A stretch of DNA of 64,000 bases, taken from Pseudomonadota bacterium (GTDB taxonomy: Bacteria > Myxococcota_A > UBA796 > CAJQPC01). The notes below the pieces were generated by a model. That model was given only the letters and a program-made list of their open reading frames with translations, made no database searches and was not told the DNA's origin. Positions within the stretch are counted from its first letter, which is position 1. The number at the start of each line of letters is the position of its first letter. The stretch lies in assembly GCA_024228935.1 (NCBI GenBank), contig JAAESX010000213.1, forward strand, positions 1 through 64,000. Reading direction: 5' to 3'. Of this stretch, positions 48,893 through 55,500 are shown piece by piece. The position numbers and the translations under genes are program-made.

Positions 48893-50878
48893 ATGGACCG
48901 CCGGGATCTGGAGCAGATCGACACTTTCCTCGGCATGGTCGGAAAGGCATCCCTCTTCGACTATTTCGGGATGGAGGCGGGGAGCTCTGCGCCCGACGTG
49001 GAAGCGGCGATCAAGAAGCGCCGCGGCTGGGCCCAGGGCCAGCAGGCCAACCCGAAGTACCGCAACGAAGCGCTCTGGCTGATCAAGAACAATGCGCTCA
49101 TCCGCCGCACCCTGGTGGACGGACGAGACGCCTATCTGGCCGAGATCGCGTCCCGAAGCACCTCGCGAAGCCTCGAGGTCCTGAGCCTGTTCATCAAGGG
49201 CACGCTCGCGGGCGGGATGCTCACGCCCGACGCCGAGAACGCCATCCTGAAGCAGGGCAAGACGATGGGGCTGCAGGAGGCCGCCATTCGGGAGCGCATC
49301 GAGCTCCTGCTGCAGAAGACCGGCGCGCGCCGGCAGTCCGCTGACGAGGCCGAGGACGCGCCCACGAGCACGAAGGCGCCCTTCCGCGACTACTACGAGC
49401 TGCTCGAGGTGCCCCCGACGGCGACGCTGGATGAGATCGAGGCGCAGCACCGGGCCAAGTACCGCTGGGCTCGCTCGCTGAAGGACAAGGACCGGGTCAC
49501 CCAGCTCTACGCTGACCTGGACGAGGCCTGGCGGATCCTCAAGGCCCCCATGCGGCGGGCCCGGTACGACGCCTTGTACGCGGCCGACAACGAGGGGCGA
49601 CGCTTCGACGCGAACGCCGGCGACGTGATCGGCTTCCTGCCCTCGCCCGGTGGACAGCCGGTGCGGAGACCGCCGCCCATCACGCCTCCGAAGAAGACGG
49701 CGCCACCGCCGATCGTCCCTCCTCGCATCACGCCGCATCCCATCGCGACGCCCACGCCCAGCGCCGGCCCGCCGCCCATCGCGCCGCCAACGCGCCGGAA
49801 CGCGCCGGAGCCCGCGCAGCCGCCGAAGGCTGGTCGCAGAGAGGCCCCCAAGCCTCCTGACGCGGTCAAGGGCCGCACCATCGGTCTGGGCGGAGGACGC
49901 CGAGGACGCCGAGCAGCCCCTCGCCTGGCCATTGCCGGGCCCGAGGTCATCACGCTCAAGGTCGGCACCGCATCCATCACGCACACCATCGTGATCAAGA
50001 ACAGCGGCACGGGTCAGATGCCGGGCCGCATCACGAGCGACCGCGACTGGCTCGAGGTCACGCGCAGCCGCCTGGATCCGGACGCGACGAAGCAGGAGAT
50101 CGGCATCGTCGTGCACCCGCGGCAGATGCGACGGAACCGGGGCACGGCCCTGGTCACGCTCGTCACGGACCACGGAGAGCGCCGGGCAATCACTGTCAAC
50201 GTCGAGCGGCGCGCGGCGTCGGTTCCCGTGCTGGTCGGTGGCGCGATCCTCGCGCTGGGCGGCCTCGCCGTCGGAGCCTGGGCCCTCGGCGTCTTCGACA
50301 ACGGACCGGAAGACCCCACGACCACCGCCGCGCGCGCAACGCTCGTCGTCCAGGTCGATCCCGTTGCGGACAACGTCGAGGTCAACGGCGAGCGGATCGG
50401 ATCTGGCGACCACATCGAGCTGACCGAGGGCTTCCCTGTCGGCCTCCCGTTCCGGCTGACCACGTCCCGCGACGGCTTCACGAGCGACGAGCGCACCGTG
50501 ACCGTCAAGAAGGGCACGCTCGAGACCGTCGAGGTCCGCCTGGACCTGTCCGATGCGCTCGATCTACGACCCGACTCGACAATGACCGCCGGGCGACTCG
50601 ACAGCGAGGCGTTCGAGCGCGCCGTCTCCGGACGCATGGCCGGCATCGAGGGCTGCTTCGGCGCCCAGTCGGGCCGGACGATCACGATCACCGCCGACCT
50701 CGTGCTCTCGGCCAAGGGCGACCTGCTCTACTACGCGAAGAAGAAGTCGACCTCGGGCGACTCGGCTGCCGATGAGTGCTTCCGCCGCCAGCTGCGGGCC
50801 ACGGACTTCCCGCTCCTCGACGGCGACTACGCCGAGCTCACCGACTACACGTTCTCGATCGACGTCCCGGCCGGATGA
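48893..50878 (+). CDS. membrane-anchored protein with J-like, BACON/Ig-like, PEGA-like and AgmX-like regions
   Basis: 661 residues from an ATG with CGGAG 4-5 nt upstream. Order: a J-like segment (about 18-75: LFDYFGMEAGSSAPDVEAAIKKRRG), a second, better J-domain (about 165-225: DYYELLEVPPTATLDEIEAQHRAKY ... YADLDEAWRILKAPMRRARYDALY) with no HPD in the loop, a Pro-rich linker, an Ig-like/BACON domain (about 330-440), one transmembrane helix (about 441-465), a PEGA-like domain (about 478-550), and a C-terminus with two cysteines (IEGCF, DECFRRQL) like AgmX/PglI domains. The J-like part should be cytoplasmic with the Hsp70s and PEGA outside. Confidence 0.85.
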   Translation: MDRRDLEQIDTFLGMVGKASLFDYFGMEAGSSAPDVEAAIKKRRGWAQGQQANPKYRNEALWLIKNNALIRRTLVDGRDAYLAEIASRSTSRSLEVLSLFIKGTLAGGMLTPDAENAILKQGKTMGLQEAAIRERIELLLQKTGARRQSADEAEDAPTSTKAPFRDYYELLEVPPTATLDEIEAQHRAKYRWARSLKDKDRVTQLYADLDEAWRILKAPMRRARYDALYAADNEGRRFDANAGDVIGFLPSPGGQPVRRPPPITPPKKTAPPPIVPPRITPHPIATPTPSAGPPPIAPPTRRNAPEPAQPPKAGRREAPKPPDAVKGRTIGLGGGRRGRRAAPRLAIAGPEVITLKVGTASITHTIVIKNSGTGQMPGRITSDRDWLEVTRSRLDPDATKQEIGIVVHPRQMRRNRGTALVTLVTDHGERRAITVNVERRAASVPVLVGGAILALGGLAVGAWALGVFDNGPEDPTTTAARATLVVQVDPVADNVEVNGERIGSGDHIELTEGFPVGLPFRLTTSRDGFTSDERTVTVKKGTLETVEVRLDLSDALDLRPDSTMTAGRLDSEAFERAVSGRMAGIEGCFGAQSGRTITITADLVLSAKGDLLYYAKKKSTSGDSAADECFRRQLRATDFPLLDGDYAELTDYTFSIDVPAG

Positions 50879-51720
50879 GCTCCATCGAGGCACTCCTCGA
50901 TGCGGCCGAGGTCGCGCTGCATCAGGGCAGGACAGACGCGGCGGAGGATGCCTGTCGGGCCGTCCTGCTGCAGGATCCTCGCCACATCGAGGCCCACTAC
51001 CTGCTGGGTGAGATCCTGCGCGAGGACGGCCGCCTCGAGGAGGCCGAGGGCGCGTACCGCTTCGTCGCCTTGAACACGCCGGAGAACGCCACCAGCGCCC
51101 CCGAGAAGAGCGCGCCGTTCGCCGCCGAGGCGTGGGCCAGCCTCGCCTCGGTCCTGATGGAGCTCCTGCGCTTCGACGAGGCCCGCAAGGCCGCCAACCG
51201 CTCGCTCCGGGAGAACCCGAGGTGTCCCGAGGGCGCTTGGGTGCGAGCCATCCTGCGCGAGCGTCGGGCGGACTACGCCGGGGCCGAGCGGGACTATCTG
51301 CGCGCGTGGCGGTCCGATCCCCAAGGCTATCCCCTGCCCGTCCCGCTGGACGACGAGACGGTCGACCGGATGGTGGAGCAGTGCCTGAAGGCCTTCCACC
51401 CCTCGCTCCGCGAGTACCTGGCCAACGTGGCCATCGTGCTCGAGGAGGTGCCCTCGGACGAGCTCCTGGAGCAGTACGGCCCCCCCGCCGCGCCGACCCA
51501 GATCCTCGGGTATTTCTCGGGCACGTCGCTTCAGGAGAGGTCGATCGAGAACCCGTGGTCGAACCTCCCGGGAGCGATCATCCTCTTCCGTCGGAACCTG
51601 TCCCGGTACGCCCGTGACGAGGAAGAACTGCTCGAAGAGCTGCGCATCACCATCTTCCACGAGGTCGGGCACTTCCTGGGGCTCGACGAGGACGATCTCG
51701 AGAAGCGCGGGCTCGATTGA
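50875..51720 (+). CDS. TPR-repeat protein with a C-terminal zincin (HExxH) domain
   Basis: 281 residues from an ATG overlapping the J-like gene's stop (ATGA). The first about 160 residues hold tetratricopeptide-like repeats (AALAHQGRTDAAEDACRAVLLQDPRH style; IEAHYLLGEILREDGRLEEAEGAYR). The C-terminal about 100 residues match the minimal zinc-protease family with FHEVGHFLGLDEDDL: H262-E-V-G-H266 and E272. Similar proteins (Zincin_1 type) are cytoplasmic and of unknown activity. Final gene of the Hsp70 operon; the TPRs may dock onto an Hsp70. Confidence 0.85.
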   Translation: MSSIEALLDAAEVALHQGRTDAAEDACRAVLLQDPRHIEAHYLLGEILREDGRLEEAEGAYRFVALNTPENATSAPEKSAPFAAEAWASLASVLMELLRFDEARKAANRSLRENPRCPEGAWVRAILRERRADYAGAERDYLRAWRSDPQGYPLPVPLDDETVDRMVEQCLKAFHPSLREYLANVAIVLEEVPSDELLEQYGPPAAPTQILGYFSGTSLQERSIENPWSNLPGAIILFRRNLSRYARDEEELLEELRITIFHEVGHFLGLDEDDLEKRGLD

Positions 51721-51760
51721 CGCGCCCCACAACCGCGGTTAGCTCGGCATCGCCCCGTGT

Positions 51761-51833
51761 GGGGGAGTAGCTCAGTTGGGAGAGCACAGCGTTCGCAACG
51801 CTGGGGTCGAGGGTTCGAGTCCCTTCTTCTCCA
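51761..51833 (+). tRNA. tRNA-Ala, anticodon CGC
   Basis: 73 nt, cloverleaf intact. Acceptor GGGGGAG pairs with CTTCTCC; the G3:U70 pair, the alanine identity element, is present. D stem GCTC/GAGC, anticodon stem CAGCG/CGCTG with loop TTCGCAA (anticodon CGC, reads GCG, common in this GC-rich code). T-arm GAGGG-TTCGAGT-CCCTT. The CCA end is not encoded. A UUCG-loop terminator follows 9 bp later. Confidence 0.95.
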
Positions 51834-51842
51834 CCTCAGAAG

Positions 51843-51870
51843 CCCCCTCGGTTCGCCGAGGGGGTTTTCT
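51843..51870 (+). terminator. UUCG-tetraloop intrinsic terminator after tRNA-Ala
   Basis: CCCCCTCGG-TTCG-CCGAGGGGG (51843-51864), perfect 9-bp stem with TTTTCT tail. Very stable; ends tRNA transcription, and would also block read-through into the convergent gene. Confidence 0.92.
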
Positions 51871-51885
51871 CTTTGGGGCGACGGC

Positions 51886-52161
51886 TCAGCCGACGTTGTG
51901 GTTCGCCAGTCGGACCTTGAAGCCCTGCCCCTCGAGGCGCGCCGCCAGGTCGGCTGGCGGGTCCTCGACGCGGGCCCGCAGCACCACGCCCCCCGCGTAG
52001 CCCACGAGCGTCGCGTAGAAGACCGGGGCGACCGTCACGCCGCTGCCGTGGAGGCGCGGGCGGATCTCATCCACGCGCTGGATCGCCACGCCGCGCACCT
52101 TCAGCTCAACGCACGCGGCCAGCCAGCTCTCCAGGTCGTCGAACACCCGCGTCTCAGACAC
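51886..52161 (-). CDS. hypothetical small protein
   Basis: 91 residues from a GTG that overlaps the glycosyltransferase stop by 8 nt. Compact alpha/beta sequence (DDLESWLAACVELKVRGVAIQRVDE, APVFYATLVGYAGGVVLRARVE), no signal peptide or membrane segment, not recognised. It is translated in the same transcript as the glycosyltransferase. Confidence 0.55.
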   Translation of the reverse strand: MSETRVFDDLESWLAACVELKVRGVAIQRVDEIRPRLHGSGVTVAPVFYATLVGYAGGVVLRARVEDPPADLAARLEGQGFKVRLANHNVG

Positions 52162-53647
52162 CGTCGACCTCCTCGACCCGGTAGAAGACCCAGCCGTAGC
52201 TCGGCTCCTCGCGCAGGGGCACCAGGACGACCGAGCCCAGGTGGTGGGCCTTCACCTCGGACAGCCAGGGCGCGACGATCGGGGCCTGCGTCCACTCCTC
52301 GGCGAACCACAGCACGTACCCGATGTGGTTCTCACGGAGCCAGTCGGCGAACTCGCCGCGGCTGCCCGGCTCGACCGGTACGTCGTACCAGGTGTGCAGC
52401 TCCCGCCCGTGGTCGCGTCGGTCGATCCAGCAGCCCGGGATGTTGTCCACGAGCAGCGGCACGGACTCGTCGATCTCGCTCTCGATCCACTGGGCGAGCT
52501 CGAGCTGGGGCTTGTAGAGCTCCTCGGACAGCTCGACCTGGCGCCGGGTCTCCTGGAGGAACGCCCAGCTCGTCTGCCCCACGGCCGCCACGCCCAGGAG
52601 AGCGGCGAACGGCCAGCCGGCGATCTGGCGGACCTGGTCGAGCAGTCGGACGAGCCCGAGCGCGCCCAACACGATGAGCGGCGGGAGGACTCCGTGCAGC
52701 CACTTCCAGTACAGGTTGTGGCCCGGCTCGTGCTGCGCCGTGAACCCGATGGCCAGCCAGAACCCCAGCAGTGCGAGCGCGGCCACGCCGACCGTCCGCC
52801 GTGCGTCGTGCCGGCGCCACGGGAGCGACAGCATCGCGACGACAGCTCCGATCGCCAGCGCCCAGCCCAGTCGACTGGGGAGCACCTGGACGAGCAACGC
52901 GAGCGCGACCTTGAACCCACCCGTGAGCCAGGACGACTCGCCCACTTCGAGCTCGGAGCCGCCGGTCTCGATGTTGACCGAGACGCTGTGCCCCCAGAAC
53001 TGCCACGTGCCGTGAACGAGCTCACAGTAGACCGACCAGGCGAGGATTCCGAGCGCGATGGGACCCAGGGCCGCAGCCAGGCGCCGAACGCGTCCAGGGC
53101 GGCCCATCGCGTGGAGCGCCAGAACGGGGACGAGGGTGAACGCGGCGTCCATCCGAGTCAGGAACGCCACCGCCGCCACCGCCGAGGCGATGGCGAGGCG
53201 CTCTCGCGTCAGCGCGACGAGGCACCCCATCACCGCGGCTGCGTAGACCGGCTCGCGGAGCGAGGACGCGCTGTAGAGCGCGAGCTCGGGCTGGACCACG
53301 CAGACGAGTCCGGCGATCCACGCGACCTGTCGTCCGGCGAGCCGGTCGGCGAGGACGACGGTCAGCGCGACCGTGAGCATCCCCGCGACCAGCGAGACGG
53401 CGCGGCTCGCCACCACGGCGTCCCCGACGACGCCCATGACCGCGGCCGAGAGGCCGTAGTACATGGGCAGGTGGTTCATGTCGAAGTGGGTGAACCCCGA
53501 CTCCAGCACGCCCCGGACCATCGCCAGGTTGCCGTAGTCGCTCTCTTCCCACCCGAAGTACCGGGTGCCGAGAGCCAGGCGCCAAGCGCCCGCACTGATG
53601 AGCAGCGCGACCACCAGGAGCGTCCGTCTTCGGAGGGGCGACGCCAC
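52154..53647 (-). CDS. GT-C-fold glycosyltransferase (ArnT/PMT-like), membrane
   Basis: 497 residues. About 10-11 membrane segments in the first 370 residues (LLVVALLISAGAWRLALG, AVSLVAGMLTVALTVVLAD, FTLVPVLALHAMG, LGPIALGILAWSVYCEL, PSRLGWALAIGAVVAMLSL, and others), then a soluble C-terminal part. The first loop has WEESDYGNLA with the acidic residues typical of GT-C active sites (polyprenyl-phosphate-linked sugars). It transfers a sugar to a lipid or protein, but donor and acceptor are unknown. Lies 22 bp after the PilZ gene on the same strand. Confidence 0.83.
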   Translation of the reverse strand: MASPLRRRTLLVVALLISAGAWRLALGTRYFGWEESDYGNLAMVRGVLESGFTHFDMNHLPMYYGLSAAVMGVVGDAVVASRAVSLVAGMLTVALTVVLADRLAGRQVAWIAGLVCVVQPELALYSASSLREPVYAAAVMGCLVALTRERLAIASAVAAVAFLTRMDAAFTLVPVLALHAMGRPGRVRRLAAALGPIALGILAWSVYCELVHGTWQFWGHSVSVNIETGGSELEVGESSWLTGGFKVALALLVQVLPSRLGWALAIGAVVAMLSLPWRRHDARRTVGVAALALLGFWLAIGFTAQHEPGHNLYWKWLHGVLPPLIVLGALGLVRLLDQVRQIAGWPFAALLGVAAVGQTSWAFLQETRRQVELSEELYKPQLELAQWIESEIDESVPLLVDNIPGCWIDRRDHGRELHTWYDVPVEPGSRGEFADWLRENHIGYVLWFAEEWTQAPIVAPWLSEVKAHHLGSVVLVPLREEPSYGWVFYRVEEVDGV

Positions 53648-53669
53648 CTCCGCATTCTACGGCGCGCGC

Positions 53670-54110
53670 CTACTCGTCGTAGAAGAGCGGGTGCTTGCCG
53701 GTCGCTTCGATCGCCTTGGCGACGAGAGCCTCCTGCTCGGGAGTCAGCGGGTAGAACTTGATCCCGCAGCCCGTGGGCTCGCCCGAGTCGTTGGTCCGGT
53801 GCCAGCGCACCTCGCCCTTGACGAGCAACGCGTGGTCCTCGCCGACAGCAAGCGAGAGGTCGATGACCTCGCCGACGCGCGGCGGGCAGAGGGTGCTCAA
53901 GAACACGCCGCCTTCGGAGATGTTCTCCGAGAAGCCCATGAAGAAGTTGTTGTCGCAGACGCCTGTGACGGCGACGGCCATCGTCACGCGCTCACTCGAG
54001 CGCATGTCCAACAGCCGCTGTTCTGCATCCTTGCGCTCGAGCTCCACGGCCTCGCGCATCTCGCGTCGTTCCTGGCTGCTCACTCCCCAATCGATTGCCG
54101 GCAGTCCCAT
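53670..54110 (-). CDS. PilZ-domain protein (cyclic-di-GMP binding)
   Basis: 146 residues from the ATG at 54110 (GGAGG 8 nt upstream); nine codons upstream are rejected. A helical N-terminus (SSQERREMREAVELERKDAEQRLLD) precedes a PilZ fold with the N-I-S-E-G-G motif (FFMGFSENISEGGVFLST) and GEVIDLSLAV, EVRWHRT, GCGIKF. The first arginine box is partial (SSERV), so binding is likely but not certain. Next to a glycosyltransferase, it could tune surface polysaccharide or motility. Confidence 0.85.
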   Translation of the reverse strand: MGLPAIDWGVSSQERREMREAVELERKDAEQRLLDMRSSERVTMAVAVTGVCDNNFFMGFSENISEGGVFLSTLCPPRVGEVIDLSLAVGEDHALLVKGEVRWHRTNDSGEPTGCGIKFYPLTPEQEALVAKAIEATGKHPLFYDE

Positions 54111-54158
54111 GTCTTGAACCTCCATCGTGTCGTTCACGCCAGGGATCGGAGGATCGGT

Positions 54159-55094
54159 ATGGGCACGTTAGGGTCCGACCGCGGAGGATCCTTGGGCGCT
54201 CGACCAAAGACACGAAGCGGCTTCGTTGCGACCGAGGGCGGGCTGCGTCTGTTCTGGAAGGCGACCGGCACCGGACCCACGCTGGTCTGCTGCAACGGGG
54301 TGGGTGTCTCGACGTTCTTCTGGAAGTACGTCGTGGAGCGCTTCTCCGATCGCTACCAGGTCGTCGTGTGGGACTACCGGGGTCACGGCCGCAGCGACCG
54401 CCCGCTCCACCCCAAGGCCGCGGATCTCTCGATCCAGGCCTGCGCCCGTGACCTGGGCCACATCCTCGAGGCCGTCGGCGCCCAACAGGCGGTCCTGCTC
54501 GGCCACTCGATGGGCTGTCAGGTCATCCTCGAGCGCGCCATCCAGGCCCCCGACTCGGTCGTCGGGCTGGTGCCGATGCTCGGCAGCGCCGGCCGGGTCC
54601 TCGACACCTTCATGGACACGCCCACCAGCGCACGCGCCTTCCCGTACGTGTTCGGGCTCGTCGACTTCCTGGGCGACCGGGCGAACCGCTTCATCCAGCC
54701 ACTGATGAAGACGCCGCTGGCCTGGAAGGTCACGCAGCGGGGCGGCATGGTCGACCCGCTCTACATGAGCCGCGAGGACTTCCTGCCCTACCTCGAGCAC
54801 ATGGGCGAGATCGACGTCCGGCTGTTCCTGCGCATGGTCGGCGAGGCCCATCGCCACGACGCATTCGGGGCGCTCGACCAGATCGCGGTGCCGACGCTCA
54901 TCGTCGCCGCCGAGAACGACACGTTCACACCCATCTGGCTCTCGGAGCAGATGGCGGAGACCATCCCGGACGCCGAGCTCCTGGTGCTGGCCGACGCGTC
55001 ACACGCCGCGCTGATCGAGCAACCCCACACCATCAACCATCGGCTGGACCGCTTCCTCCGAAGCCGGGTGACGTGGTCTCCGCGCGCAGCTTGA
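54159..55094 (+). CDS. alpha/beta-hydrolase
   Basis: 311 residues from the ATG at 54159 (GGAGG 6 nt upstream). Standard elements: LVCCNGVGVSTFFWKYVVERF, VVVWDYRGHGRSDRP, LLGHSMGCQVI (nucleophile Ser in G-H-S-M-G near residue 115), TLIVAAENDTFTP (Asp), and LADASHAALIEQP (His). The family covers haloalkane dehalogenases, esterases and lipases; the substrate is not deducible. It overlaps the 3' end of a convergent START-like gene by 62 bp. Confidence 0.88.
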   Translation: MGTLGSDRGGSLGARPKTRSGFVATEGGLRLFWKATGTGPTLVCCNGVGVSTFFWKYVVERFSDRYQVVVWDYRGHGRSDRPLHPKAADLSIQACARDLGHILEAVGAQQAVLLGHSMGCQVILERAIQAPDSVVGLVPMLGSAGRVLDTFMDTPTSARAFPYVFGLVDFLGDRANRFIQPLMKTPLAWKVTQRGGMVDPLYMSREDFLPYLEHMGEIDVRLFLRMVGEAHRHDAFGALDQIAVPTLIVAAENDTFTPIWLSEQMAETIPDAELLVLADASHAALIEQPHTINHRLDRFLRSRVTWSPRAA

Positions 55095-55500
55095 ACGCAT
55101 CGAGCGTCGCCGTGAGCTTGGTGGTCAGGAGCGAGTTCAGGATGCTGCGCGGGACGTACATGCCGACCGCGACGTCCAGCTCGTAGAGCGCGAGCGTCCC
55201 ACCCGTCGCCGTGGGGGCGAGCGTCCAACTGCCACGGTTCTCACGGAACACGCCCTGGACCATCGTCCACTCGAGGCGCTGGTGTCCCTCGTCACCTACC
55301 GTCCGAACGAGTCGCAGCGTGTAGTCGAGCTGCCGGATGAGGCGCAGCGAGAACGACACCTCCCAGGCGTCTCCTTGCTCGGAGAGCACCCGCGCGCCCT
55401 CCATGTCCGGGAGGAAGTCCGGATAGGACACGAAGTCCGTCAGCACCGCCATGAACGCGGTCGGAGGCACCTGGACGGAGAGCTCGCGGACCGCTCTCAC
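55033..55500 (-). CDS. SRPBCC/START-like protein (coenzyme Q-binding/cyclase type)
   Basis: 155 residues from a GTG. The sequence follows the Coq10/polyketide-cyclase layout: VPPTAFMAVLTDFVSYPDFLPDMEGARVL, then VSFSLRLIRQLDYTLRL, and a final helix SILNSLLTTKLTATLDAF. Probably binds a hydrophobic ligand. Follows the RecG-like gene, with the ends overlapping by 4 bp. The convergent hydrolase shares 62 bp of 3' sequence. Confidence 0.72.
   Translation of the reverse strand: MRAVRELSVQVPPTAFMAVLTDFVSYPDFLPDMEGARVLSEQGDAWEVSFSLRLIRQLDYTLRLVRTVGDEGHQRLEWTMVQGVFRENRGSWTLAPTATGGTLALYELDVAVGMYVPRSILNSLLTTKLTATLDAFKLRAETTSPGFGGSGPADG

Noticed and set aside
53565..54158. Extension of the alpha/beta-hydrolase frame
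   Set aside because: It is antisense to the PilZ gene; the ATG at 54159 has a good Shine-Dalgarno.
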